Position numbers and translations under genes: made by a program
From: Ampullaceana balthica
Lineage: Eukaryota; Mollusca; Gastropoda; Lymnaeidae
Length of the DNA: 64,000 bases
Reading direction: 5' to 3'
NCBI GenBank assembly: GCA_944989445.1
Contig: CALYLW010000132.1
Coordinates: forward strand, 620,001 to 684,000
Notes under the pieces: generated by a model
The model's input: the letters and a program-made list of their open reading frames with translations, nothing else
Told to the model about the DNA's origin: nothing
The model's database searches: none
Shown here: one piece after another, positions 54,101 through 63,249 of the stretch
How positions within the stretch are numbered: the stretch's first letter is position 1
Layout: each line of letters opens with the position of its first letter

Positions 54101-57100
54101 GAACAACTAAATGAAAAAAGCAATTTATTGTGCCTGATCTCAGCATTAATTTTTTTAATGTATTTTTTTAAAACATGGAAGGGCAATGAAGTTGAAATTT
54201 AAATTGCAATTTTGTTATTCAATGAATTTCAAAATCCATTAGAGTACATGTAATTAGAATTTTTTTGTAAATTGGAAGTTGTGACCATCAAATCTAAAAC
54301 AGGTCTATTGAAAATTGCAATAAAACTTTAAATAAACAAGACTATTCTTCAGAGGTTACCACAGTCGAAACCGGTTAAGTCGACGGCGTTGGGGTATGAA
54401 AAATGGCGTCGAGATAACCGATGATAGAGTTAAAACGAAAACCAATATGGCGGCAAAATATTAACATGTGCTTGAAATTTCTTTATGTACGTGATTAATT
54501 AGTTAGCGTTAATTAGTGATGGAACGATTAATCGGAATCGTATCGGAACCCTAATATTTCTTCACCCTTTCCTAAGGTTGTAATGACCGTTCGTTTTTAA
54601 GGACCATTTAAAATTTAAATATAACCATGGTTCCCACTCAGGAAAACAAGAAAAGTTGGGAATTCTTTAACAAAATTTCGCGGCCTTGAAAGTCGGGAAA
54701 AGTTATGACTAATCGGGAATTTATATATATATATACATGTATATATATTTAAAAATTTATGCCGAAGTGAAGGACTTTGATTACATCTCAGTGTGTGGTC
54801 ATGTTTCTATTGCATTTAATTTTTTAAAAAAAGTTACCAGTTTATAATTGTCTGCGCATGCGTTAAAAGCTCAAATTTTTCGCCTCGCCTCGTCCCATGT
54901 GGCATGGCATGTCACAGCCGCTCGCGTTTGCCGTCGAATCAGCAAATTTAAAAAAAAACAAATCAATATGGTAATTTTAAGTTTAATGCTTTTGATGTGC
55001 AGGATATCTGTTAATATCAGAACGCTCTCGAATTTCCTCAGTCAATCAAACTTGTAATATAAAAAAAAATATTGCGGCCTTGACCGTTGATCACAGCACG
55101 CTGTGGGCTGTGTGTTAGACCTCGGCCGGCAACTAAGTCTAAGCGAATTTTTTTTAAAATCATTCCTTATCAGAATTCGACCTACAAAAGTGATGACGTG
55201 TTTATTATATATATATACATGTACGGAATATTAAGAAAATGATTTGATTTCATCGTCACGCGCGTGTTAGTCACAGTCACGTATCTTACTGGTAACAAAG
55301 CAACAACAAACTTTTAAAAGAATAATAATTTTTATATTTAATTAAATAAAAACCACCGTCGATTCTCGATACAAACCTTTATTTTCATTTCTAAAGATAT
55401 TCGTTTATCTTAAAAAATAAAATGATTAATGCATCAGAAAATGAATTAAGTTTAATAATAATATAACATGCACTGCGAAATAATGACGATTAATGACCTC
55501 TAACGCGATTTTCCAGTACATCGGGTGAATACATACTCCATGGATACACGTTGAACTAATAATTCACACACGCAAAACATCCGGTAATTTTTATTGAAAT
55601 CTCGTAGAATCACACAATAGCCGGAAGTCTCGAAGAAAGCGAGATGTCAACACTCTTTTGAACTAAAAATGCCAGAGTGCATTGCTAGGCGTACCGACGA
55701 GGATCGAGCTAACCAACGTTAAGTTGCAAATTGGACCCTCTTTGTGCTCGAGGTATTAGGTTTCGGCGACTTAGAAAAATCGAATTAGCTGATGAGAAAA
55801 TGCCAAGACAAAGAGAATTTGGCGGTTCCAATAAAAAACGTCGAGTTAGTAGGGTGGTCGAGCTAACCGAGCTCTAGTTAAGTGGGTTCGACTGTAGTTA
55901 AAAAAATATTGATTGCAATAACTGTCTCTTTTTTAATATCGAAGTGGCAGTAGAGGTGAAAGTTTATGTTGTATTTTCTTTAAAAAATTTGGTTATTCCA
56001 ATATTTATTCAATAGACAACCCACTGAACTTTTGCAACTAGAAATAACCTGCTCAACAATAAATGCACATGTGATATTTTAAAAAAAATTTTCTTTTAGC
56101 CAAGATAACTAGAATTTTATCTGGTTTATTTATTGTAGCATTAGTTTCATTGACTGTTATCTATCTTATCTGTTACAGATGCTCCTATACAGAAGATTAT
56201 TGCGTCCTACGCTTATCTATAATTTATGTCTAGTCCTGAATTCTTATTAGAGTTTTAAATGTTGATTAAGTGTTGGTTCTCCTGGTTTCTGCAAGCAACC
56301 CATTCTACACCCGAATTCCGGACGGGAAGAACGAGAATTTGTATGTGTTTGTTCTTGCATACGGAATACGAAATGTGGTTTTATCCCTATGTCTATCTGA
56401 GGGTTGTATTAAAAATCTTGTGTGGTATTTCTAAATTAGAATTAATTCCTTTATTTTATTATTACTATTTAACTCTTAGTTCTTCTATCCTCTAGTGTTT
56501 CAAGGTTTAATGATTTAACTAATGGTGTTATTCTCGTAAGTTTTAAATATTCTCCAGTAATGAATCTGGAAGCACTTTTTTGAATTTGTTCTAGTTAATC
56601 AATGTTTTTTGGTTGATGGGTCCGGTAGAGAAGATGCACATTCTAGTACAGGTCTCACCAAAGTGAGGTAAAATTTTAGTTTTATAATCTTATTACATCT
56701 GTAAAAGTTTCTTTTTATAAAGCCTAAGGTTTTCTTTGATTTTTAAATAACTTCATTGACATGGGGATTCCATGATAGTTTCTCAATTATTATTACTATT
56801 TATTACTCACTGCTGCACGTAATAGGCCATGAAGCAGTGGAAGTGTATAATACATTCCAATGGACAGGACAGGAATGTGACGATTGTGACACGGATTTTC
56901 ATTCAGTGAAGTGTTTGTTGAAGAAATTCGAGAGTTATTGTCTACCGAGAAAAAATGTTACAGTCGAGAGACATATGTTTTTCTCCAGAAATCAAGGCGA
57001 GGGAGAAATTTTTTATAGTTTCATTACAAACCTAAAACTAAAAGCTAAGTCTTGTGAATTTGAAAATTTGTCAGAGATAAAGGACAGAATTGTGGCTGGC

Positions 57101-60100
57101 GTGAAAAATGAATACCTCAGGGCTAGATTACTCCGAGAGTATGACCTGAATTTAAACAAAGCTGAAAGAATATGCAGAGTGGCTGAGACATCGGAATGGC
57201 AACTCAAAAATATAAATGAAGAAAAGAATGTGCAAGCAATGAATTCAATTGCACGCATAACAAGTCCAAAGAATTTGCAAGCAGTGAGGTCAAGTGAAAG
57301 CAGGCAAGTGTAAATATTGTGGCAAAAAACATGAACCAAGAAAATGTCCTGCTTATGCAAAATTATGTCACAACTGTGGAAAACTGAATCATTTTTCTAC
57401 AGTATGCAGATCAAATCGTGTAAAAGTTGTCAATCATCAACTAGAAGATAAAGTTAACTATAGTCATGAAACATTCTGCTTAGGTAGTGTGTCCTCGCAA
57501 CATGGAACGAGCAATGAATGGAAAGCAGTGGTCACGCTTGAGCAGAGACAAATAGTGTTCACTCTGGACACAGGTGCACAAGTAAACATTCTGCCATACA
57601 GATTGTTTTGTCCACTTAAAATGGAAAGCATTCAGAAATCAACAGCAAGACTAACGACATACAGTGGTGAAACATTGCCTGTTGTAGGCAAAGCATTAAT
57701 CAAATGCTCAATGAAAGATAAGACAGAGATGCTGCAATTTCAAATAGTGAAGACACACTCAAAGCCAATCCTTGGTCTGCAAGCTTGTCAGCAATTGAAT
57801 CATTAAAATAGTGGGCGTAATATGCAATAAATATCAGAGGTCCAAGCAAAAGAATTACAACAAATCAGCCAAAATAAACGGACGTACACACTCTCAGCGT
57901 GTAAGCAACGCACCGATTCAGAAAAAACCTAAAGGCTCATGGCAGCCAGCAGTCGTTGTGTCAGCAGCAACTACGCCAAGGTCATAAATCGTTAAGACTT
58001 AACGATGGTATGACATACCGACGAAACAACAAATGTTGAGACTGTCATTTAGTGGAAGGAGAGGTGTTAGATATTTTTGAGTTGGACACACCAGAAACAG
58101 AGCAAGAAGTACACGCTCCCAGCGTCGGTAAAAATAGGTCATTACCAAGCGTCGCAACTCATAAAGCCATACGGGATAAAGCGATAAAGATACGGGAGGC
58201 AGGCGAAGCCCCCAGCTCGATACCTAGATAAAGAGACATAGATCTATACAGTGATTTTATGAGACATTTGAAGAGACATTCAGTGTTAGATTTATATACT
58301 GAATTGTTTAATGTTTTACTTGTATTGTTCTCTTATTGATAATCTGGGTCCTTGATTTGTCTTTGTTTAGAAGGGAGATGTAGGAGACGTGTTGTTGTGT
58401 TGACTCTGTATGAGCATGCAAGCTGATTAAGACTGAGTATGAAACTCGTGGTTTGTGCTGTGAAGTGAAATTGTGTGTGGTCGTGGACTCGGGGAGAATG
58501 GCTGGCTATAAATGTAATGAGGAGTTGATTAAAGGTGGTTGTTACACAGACCACTAGCTGTTGATGTCTTGTTTCTTGACTCAATTACTTCTACAATTAG
58601 CTTTGTTTATTTTTAAGCTTTTTAGTAGTGTATGTATACCTCTTTCTTCCATTTTATTTAAATTTATTAAAACTTCCTTGTCACCTCAGGCCGAATATGA
58701 TGATGCAAAATATGTGTTAAGGATGTTAGCTTGGTATACCATCACCAACACCTAAAACAAAAAATTTCAAACTAATATCACAACATACATAACAAAAAAA
58801 CTAATACCACACACTACCAAAAACTAAAAACACTAACACAAAATACAATCCCAATAACACAATACACCAATACCAAAATCACCTCAACTTAAATCATCTA
58901 AATCCAATCTAACAGATAAACCTACACACACTATACAATTATTTTAATACCTACAATTAAAAAAAATTTCCACAAAAATTAAATTACCTTATAAACTTTC
59001 TTATACAAACTCCCAACTTCAAACTATACTACACATTCTACCATACAACAACAAACTATTTATAAACTACCTCCTACAAAATATTTTACCATAACAACAT
59101 TAACAAACACATACCATTAACCTAATATCCCCTATATACAACCAATATAAATATACTCACCCCTCTCACACCATAAACTCCACTTACTATTATTCACCTA
59201 TCCCTCTACCCCTCTATATTACCTCTCTTTATTGCTAATCCTTCAATACAGCTAATAAACCCACCCCCACAGCCAACCCACTATATAATTTCAACATATT
59301 AATTAAAAATATACAAATAAATCCATTTAATTTTTTTGTATTACAATATATTCCAAAACTTTTCTAAATACGAGGACCGTTAAAAAAACCATTCGTTAAA
59401 AGTTCGCTAGGTATTTTTCCTTAGTTTAAAAAACCCACGCCTCCCCTTCTCCGTCGGGACGTGGAATTTACTTCTTTTGTGTGTTATGCCGGTCAATTCA
59501 TGAATTAAAAAATAATAATACAGTGGAACCCACTTGCCTCGAGCTCGGTTAGCTCGACCACCCCACTAACTCGACGTTTTTTATTGGAACCGCTAAATTC
59601 TCTCTTTGTCTTTGCATTTTTTCATCGATTTTTCTAAGTCGCCGAAACCTAATACCTCGAGCACAAAAGAGGGCCAAATTTGCAACTTAACTTGGTTAGC
59701 TCGATCCTCGTCAGTTCGCCTAGCAATGCATTTTTAGTTCAAAATAGTGTTGACATCTCGCATCATCTTCAAGACTTCCGGCTATTGTGTGATTCTACGA
59801 GATTTCAATAAAAATTACCGTATGTATTATCTTCTTTCTTATCTTATCTGTTTACAGACGCTCCTTCTATACAGAAGATTATTGCGTCCTACGCTTATCT
59901 ATGGTTTGTGTTTTGTCCTGCATTTTTATTAGAGATTTAAATGTTGATAATGTGTTGGTTTTCCTGGATTCTTCAGGCAACCCATTCCACGCCCGAATTC
60001 CGGACGGGAAGAAGGAAAACTTGTATGTGTTTGTTCTTGCATACGGAATAAGAAAGGTGTTTTTATCCTTATGTCTATCTGAGGGTTGTATTAAGTTATA

Positions 60101-63100
60101 TTTGTGTTGTATTTCTAAATTAGAATTAATTGCTTTATGTATGATTACTACTTTGCTCTTGGTTCTTCTATCATCTAGTGTTTCAAGGTTTAATGATTTA
60201 ACTAATGGTGTTATTCTTGTCAGTTTCGAATATTCTCCAGTAATGAATCTGGCAGCTCTTTTTTGAATTTGTTCTAGTTTATCAATGTTTTCTTTGGTGG
60301 ATGGGTCCCATACAGAAGATGCATATTCTAGTACAGGTCTCACCAAAGTGAGGTAGCATTTTAGTTTTATATCTCTATTACATTTGTTAAAGTTTCTTTT
60401 TATAAAGCCTAAGGTTTTGTTTGATTTTTTAATAACTTCATTGACATGGGGATTCCATGATAGTTTCTCATTTATTAAGACTCCTAAGTATTTTGCATCT
60501 TTAGTTTGGGTCAGTTATTTTCCATGAATGTAATATTTTGAATTTATTTGTTTCTTTTTCTTTGTTACTCTTAACAGTTGACACTTTTCTGGGTGGAAAG
60601 ACATACTCCAGTTAGCTTCCCATTTTATCAATTCATCTAAGTCTTTTTGTAAAATTTTGCTGTCTTGTTCTGATTTAATTGTTCTATAGACTATACAATC
60701 ATCAGCAAATAACCTAACTTTTCTACCATTTGAGATGTTGATGGGTAAATCATTTATATAAATTAAAAAGAGTAAGGGACCTAGCACAGTTCCTTGTGGA
60801 ACTCCTGAGTTAACCTTTATTGGTGCAGATTTAGATCCATTAATTATTACAGTTTGCTCCCTGCCCAAAAGGAAGTCTTGGATCCAGTGATGTAAGGAAC
60901 CTGAGATTCCAAAGTAGTTAAGTTTTTTAAGTAAACTAAGGTGGTGAACTTTGTCAAATGCTTTTGAGAAGTCTAGTAATATTGTATCTATTTGATCATT
61001 TTTGTCTAAGCCTTTTGATAGTTCATCTATTAAACCTATTAATTGTGTTTCACATGATCTGTTTTTTCTAAAGCCGTGTTGATGTGGGCATAGGGCATTA
61101 TATTTGTCAAGGTTGTTAACTATTCTACTATATATTATGTGTTCTAGTAATTTACAGGTGATACTAGTAAGTGATACAGGCCTGTAGTTACCAGGGTCTG
61201 ATTTATCCCCTTTCTTAAAGAGTGGGGTTACGTTAGCTAATTTCCAATCCTGGGGCACTTTACCCTGGTTTAAAGAGGCTTGAAAGAGAACTACAAGGAT
61301 TGGGGACAGTTCATTGCTTAGTTCTTTTAATAACCAGGCAAATCATCTGGGCCAGTAGCTTTGTTTATTTTTAAGTTTTTTTAGGAGTGAATGTATACCT
61401 ATCTCATCTACAGTTATGCTACCTATTTCCTCCATTTTATTTAAATTTATTAAAACTTCCTTGTCGCCTGAGGCAGAAAAAGATGATGCAAAATATGTGT
61501 TAAGGATATTAGCTTTAGTTTCATTATCATTATAGGTTTTATTATTTGAGCCTTTTAGTGTGGCTATTCCTGAAGGTTACATTTTTTTAGATTTGATAAA
61601 GGACCATAAGTTTTTATTGTTATCTTTGGTAATTACATTGTTTATATATTCATTTTAGAGGTTTCGACTAAGTTTTTGTGTCAAGTGTGAATTAGATGTA
61701 TTCACCCGAGGTGCCCGTAAATTGGCATTTTTTCGCAGTGCATGTTATATTATTATTAAACTTAATTCATTTTCTGGTGCATTGATCATTTTATTTTTTA
61801 ATTAATTCTTTGTTTTGAGAATATGTAAGTTTATAATTATTTTCTTTTACCTACTAAAAGTTTGGTCAAATTAACTGATTGTCCCGTAATAGAAATAGTA
61901 ACAGACGGCGACATTGACATCAAACACGCACTGTGTGCTAGTTCACATACAGTGCCTCGACAACTAAGCAAATTAAAATTTTAAAAAATCATTCCTTAGC
62001 CGTAGGCGAAGTAAACTAATAGTGACGACATGTATATTATTTATATACCGGAATATGGAGAAAGCTATTTGAAGCGTAACACAGCAAAAACGAACTCCGG
62101 GTAATAAACTAATACGCCGTATTATACGGGCTTATTGAAGTTGCGGTTAACAGGTCCAGATTAAACGGGACTGGTCCTGATCTGAGGACCGGTTAACAGT
62201 TAACAACCTTAATCTAAACTACATTTACATAAATTAGACCAAATATTGGGTGGTTGGGCGAGACAAAATATGTGCGCAAATTTTTAAAAAATGGCTTTAA
62301 AAATAAAACAAATCCAATTACAGAAATACTCAAAATTTATTTTGATTGCTGATTTCCCGCTTACACCTCTCCTAAAGCCAAAGTCCAAAATTGGTAGCTT
62401 TATTTCCAGAGAAAGGGTTCACTTTCCCATTTAACAGCAATGATAAGTTATAGCTTAATTATTGGGAAATTTAGGAGTCAAACTGATGTGGTCATTTATT
62501 ACATATTGCACACTAGAGGCAAATTTAAACCAATTATTGAAAATGGGTTTTTATACAGTTTACATAGTATTTAACTAATTTTTTTAGAATTATATTAATA
62601 AATACTATGATGTAGAAAATTAATATATATATATTTTATGATTCAGATATAATAAAATTTCATTATGTCATGTATTCATTTAAAAACATTTCTTTCAATG
62701 ATTATTGTCATTTACTTACCATGATATCTTTGAGAACCTTGACTATCTGTCCTCCTCCTCCGTGTTGATTCATTACTTCTTTTGTAATCCCCATGAGATA
62801 ATGAAAAATGTCCTTCATTATGAGAGCGCTTGTAGTCCGTATGTTGCAAGTCTGACAAACCATTGTTTCCACTGGGTGTGGAACCCGATCTTTGAGATAT
62901 TGTTTGGTGATGGTGTTGAAGGTAAGAATTGCTGGATGTGGAATCTCCAGATCGAGTCCTATCCACACTTTTGTGCATTTCCCGATTATCTCGCCCACTA
63001 CTATCTCGATGGTTATCCCTGGGCAAGTATTGACTATCTCTTAGCTCCCTATTGTCTCTGAAATGTGAGTGTGAGTTAGATGGTGCGTCCCTCTCTTGTT

Positions 63101-63208
63101 GGGACTCAGATGTATTATCTCCACTGTTGTTACGATGTCCACGAGCATGTTCAAGAGGTGGGTGCTCACCTGAACTGGAATGTCGAGCAGCTCGGCCATC
63201 TGCAGTAA
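39038..63208 (-). CDS. WAC: WAC, WW-domain adaptor with coiled coil; 3' eight coding exons
   Basis: WAC is a nuclear adaptor linking RNA polymerase II to the RNF20/RNF40 H2B ubiquitin ligase. Exons in order are 62720-63208, 48876-49133, 48520-48594, 47888-48070, 47095-47173, 42867-43047, 40913-41040 and 39038-39110. All junctions are GT-AG and in phase, giving 487 in-window residues plus TGA. The first exon is Ser/Arg/His-rich and disordered, then come Ser/Pro/Thr-rich and Gln-rich segments. The last three exons encode the conserved coiled coil: NEKLIGHVLGWQADLVEKQ, then LWEESMVNGSLQISQISVEL and QVRIAEIQSTLHEQR. The WW domain must lie upstream, beyond 64000. Introns are loaded with transposons; the largest (49134-62719) is 13.6 kb. 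Confidence 0.9.
39160..40595. mobile_element. Pogo-like TIR family, copy 1 (both ends)
   Basis: It starts cagtagaacccggttaagtc after TA. It ends with the reverse of cagtagaacccacttaactc (last base mutated) before TA. Other copies are at 49294-52801, 54362-55894, 59521-62215 and 63250 onward. There is no transposase frame. It sits in the last WAC intron, 50 bases from the terminal exon. Confidence 0.75.
40596..42866. other. WAC intron sequence around exon 40913-41040
   Basis: Apart from the exon this is AT-rich unique-looking intron, with a (tatata) tract near 42540-42580. I see no element. Confidence 0.45.
40913..41040 (-). CDS. WAC: WAC exon, coiled coil
   Basis: It encodes AAKLWEESMVNGSLQISQIS and then VELKRARSQVRIAEIQSTLH, ending EQ. 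It aligns with the vertebrate ASRLREEAHNMG...EICTELKNLRSLVR region, the RNF20/40-binding coiled coil. Confidence 0.95.
42867..43047 (-). CDS. WAC: WAC exon, start of conserved C-terminal domain
   Basis: It encodes SPTPSDSSSQNAAITSQALT and then LSNYYNEKLIGHVLGWQADL, ending VEKQ. This matches the vertebrate WAC segment with HVQGWP and EKQ. Acceptor TCTGCAG, donor CAG|GTATGT. Confidence 0.93.
43138..46305 (+). mobile_element. RTE-type non-LTR retrotransposon, nearly full length
   Basis: It is bounded by the exact direct repeat catagcttac (43128-43137, 46306-46315), a target-site duplication. A 164-base GC-richer leader (cggtcccaagcccgggtgag near 43156) precedes one long open frame. The 3' UTR is essentially absent: the stop TGA is the last triplet before the duplication. 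It lies in a WAC intron, antisense to WAC, 90 bases upstream of the 42867-43047 exon. Confidence 0.9.
43302..46305 (+). pseudogene. RTE endonuclease-reverse transcriptase, one frameshift
   Basis: One frame runs 43302-45929. It begins with an apurinic-type endonuclease (LGTWNVRTM, ISESRWTGSG, ILMGDLNAKIGS, SDHHLLIAQL), then reverse transcriptase (AAGPDRIPAEAL, NYRGITLLSIPSK, FIDYEKAFDSVDR, GVRQGCLLSP, catalytic FADDLALL), then TYLGSIIDTQGG. One extra T near 45834 shifts the frame. The C-terminal part (LLYGAETWR, RRWRWIGHTLRKP, GRPKMTWRRELE) continues to 46305 in the neighbouring frame. Apart from this lesion the roughly 1000-codon protein is intact, suggesting recent insertion. An in-frame TGA upstream supports a start near 43302. 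Confidence 0.9.
46401..47065. mobile_element. hAT-like TIR element
   Basis: It starts tagggctgttaacgattaat and ends aatttccgcgaccctа-type sequence (reverse tagggtcgcggaaatt), with many (t)taatcg repeats near both ends. Flanks (tctaaaag and gtttaaag) match at only five of eight positions, so the duplication is decayed or the ends are slightly misplaced. Confidence 0.55.
47095..47173 (-). CDS. WAC: WAC exon, Ser-rich
   Basis: The 79-base exon encodes SLHNPQADDMLGRTSPVSAT and SSRSS, corresponding to the Ser/Pro-rich stretch before the coiled coil. Acceptor TCTTCAG, donor CTTG|GTATGT. Confidence 0.8.
47888..48070 (-). CDS. WAC: WAC exon, Pro/His/Gln-rich
   Basis: It encodes PTMLQPQTRLTTCVPMSSHQ and a Pro/Gly/His-rich remainder ending HVPSSG. 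Acceptor TGTGCAG, donor CAG|GTAATT. Confidence 0.82.
48520..48594 (-). CDS. WAC: WAC exon, Leu/Gln helix
   Basis: This short 75-base exon encodes TIQTLQELQKALSIHIHRAQ, resembling the leucine-rich LLPALQATLQ segment of vertebrate WAC. Acceptor CATTAG, donor CAA|GTAAGT. Confidence 0.8.
48876..49133 (-). CDS. WAC: WAC exon, Ser/Pro/Thr-rich
   Basis: It encodes TGQGPIDDMEISPSPSPSPS, then Thr/Pro-rich sequence, ending NEGGSYDK. The split Asp codon G|AT joins the 62720 exon across a 13.6-kb intron. Confidence 0.82.
49294..50009. mobile_element. Pogo-like TIR family, left-end fragment
   Basis: It starts cagtagaacccacttaactc after TA, followed by family sequence to about 49860. It is then interrupted by a second left end at 50010. 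It is probably a truncated older copy. Confidence 0.65.
50010..52801. mobile_element. Pogo-like TIR family, large copy with internal duplication
   Basis: It starts cagtggggcccacttaaccc after TA and ends with the reverse of cagttgaacccacttaactc before TA (52802). About 50283-50745 and 50835-51285 are near-identical direct repeats of roughly 550-base period (gtatcgagaatcgac, gtgactaacacgcgcatgac). At 52020-52450 there is a block related to the hAT element at 20095-20540, ending tcggttcagcccta, so a hAT insertion is nested here. Confidence 0.7.
52802..54361. other. WAC intron with mixed repeat debris
   Basis: It contains a tRNA-like gene at 52951-53023. Near 53090 is a gacccgcggctttgcatacg segment of the type common at transposon ends. 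hAT-like starts (tagggttgtt, taggggtgta) occur near 53452 and 53560. No coding region is supported. Confidence 0.45.
52951..53023 (+). tRNA. tRNA-Val-like sequence, probably a pseudogene
   Basis: It carries an A box (tagtatactgg), a B box (gggttcaagcc) with perfect T stem (ctggg/cccag), and a T run after the 3' end (pol III terminator). The backbone matches eukaryotic tRNA-Val. The anticodon loop cttatac gives UAU (Ile) where Val would give UAC. The anticodon stem has two mismatches, and acceptor positions 1-3 (aga) do not pair. It is most likely a decayed tRNA-Val or SINE head. Confidence 0.55.
54362..55894. mobile_element. Pogo-like TIR family, copy 3
   Basis: It starts cagtcgaaaccggttaagtc and ends with the reverse of cagtcgaacccacttaacta before TA at 55895. 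It has the same orientation as 39160-40595. Fused hAT-type ends (tagtgatggaacgattaatc ... ggaaccctaa) near 54515-54560 mark an internally deleted insertion. Confidence 0.7.
56158..56797 (-). mobile_element. CR1/L2-type LINE, 3' part, split by a gypsy relic
   Basis: It matches 59830-60470 nearly end to end (tail tatctgttacag, then the ORF2 C-terminus on the minus strand) with frameshifts. Similarity stops at about 56797 where gypsy sequence starts, and a further LINE piece resumes at 58596. Confidence 0.75.
56816..57806 (+). pseudogene. Gypsy gag-protease fragment
   Basis: The first frame (to 57313) has the gag core with YNTFQWTG, RHMFFSRNQGEGEIF and LREYDLNLNKAERICR. The second frame (57294-57806) has two zinc knuckles (CKYCGKKHEPRKC, CHNCGKLNHFSTVC) and a retropepsin site FTLDTGAQVNILP. 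The frame change falls just before the knuckles, so it is either a lesion or a programmed shift. The gag N-terminus is missing. Confidence 0.8.
58379..58595 (+). repeat. 3' LTR of the gypsy relic (217 bp)
   Basis: It starts TGTAGGAGACG directly after the purine tract aagggaga and ends ACTTCTACA, with inverted TGTAG/CTACA ends. A ctataaatg TATA-like box lies near 58506. The matching 5' LTR is absent. Confidence 0.75.
58596..58733 (-). mobile_element. CR1/L2 LINE, upstream piece beyond the gypsy relic
   Basis: It matches about 61347-61515 (agctttgtttatttttaag, tgatgcaaaatatgtgttaa). The LINE segment equivalent to roughly 60470-61345 is lost between the two pieces. Confidence 0.7.
58734..59371. 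other. Tract almost devoid of G on the plus strand
   Basis: By eye there are five G in this stretch (58915, 59234, 59251, 59272, 59338), and only the first lies before 59234. C is about 136 in the 480 bases 58741-59220, so the tract is not simply AT-rich. It is not a tandem repeat; words vary throughout. Both edges are abrupt, with normal G content resuming at 59372. No gene can be called. Confidence 0.9.
59823..61665 (-). mobile_element. CR1/L2-type LINE, 5'-truncated, longest copy
   Basis: On the minus strand it runs from the RT region to a 3' tail ending in gataagataag repeats (59830-59850). It serves as reference for the shorter 3' ends at 22433, 27950 and 56158 and for the tails of both SINEs. 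It lies in the 13.6-kb WAC intron in the sense orientation. Confidence 0.85.
59879..61640 (-). pseudogene. LINE reverse transcriptase, partial and broken
   Basis: Going upstream to downstream on the minus strand: decayed KATGPDDLP motif near 61350; open frame 61258-60515 with PQDWKLANVTPLFKKGDKSD, NYRPVSLTSI, HGFRKNRSCETQL, LLDFSKAFDKVHH, GVPQGTVLGPLLF and catalytic LFADDCIVY; then 60346-59879 with RPVLEYASSVWDPS and WNGLPEESRK. At least two frame breaks separate the pieces. The endonuclease is absent. The RT motif order identifies a CR1/L2-group LINE. Confidence 0.85.
62216..62719. other. WAC intron, nothing recognised
   Basis: AT-rich sequence next to the WAC exon at 62720; no structure seen beyond a short (at)n tract near 62622-62634. 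Confidence 0.45.
62720..63208 (-). CDS. WAC: WAC exon: Ser/Arg/His-rich region after the WW domain
   Basis: The 489-base exon starts after acceptor TGTTACAG and ends CATG|GTAAGT. It encodes about 163 residues of low complexity with DRTRSGDSTSSNS, HHHQTISQRSG and RRRRTDSQGSQ. Placement in WAC comes from linkage and phase with the downstream exons; the sequence itself diverges. An internal tttcag near 63060 might be an alternative acceptor. Confidence 0.8.
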
Positions 63209-63249
63209 CTGTAACATAAGAAATGTTATAGCAGTTTATTTTGATAGTA

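Larger units (their letters stand above)
56798..58595 (+). mobile_element. Ty3/gypsy relic: gag, protease, 3' LTR; most of pol deleted
   Basis: The order is gag (open to 57313), zinc knuckles and aspartic protease (57294-57806), then directly a decayed integrase C-terminus (about 57925-58045, GSWQPAVVVSAATTPRS), untranslated sequence, polypurine tract aagggaga and one LTR. Reverse transcriptase, RNase H and the integrase core are missing, as is the 5' LTR. No envelope frame is seen. It is embedded in a LINE copy. Confidence 0.8.
59521..62215. mobile_element. Pogo-like TIR family, copy 4, split by a LINE
   Basis: It starts cagtggaacccacttgcctc after TA. Family sequence runs to about 59822 and resumes at about 61666 (gtattcacccgaggtgcccg) to about 62215, without a recognisable right terminus. 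The LINE between is a later insertion. Confidence 0.65.

Noticed and set aside
56798..58595. Intact endogenous retrovirus
   Set aside because: There is no envelope frame, no 5' LTR and most of pol is deleted; it is a dead Ty3/gypsy relic.
58734..59371. Explaining the G-poor tract as mitochondrial insertion or telomere-type repeat
   Set aside because: Mitochondrial strand skew does not reach near-zero G over hundreds of bases, and no telomere-like unit repeats.
62705..63061. Plus-strand frame of 118 codons
   Set aside because: It lies opposite the WAC exon, whose phase and splice sites fit the downstream exons.
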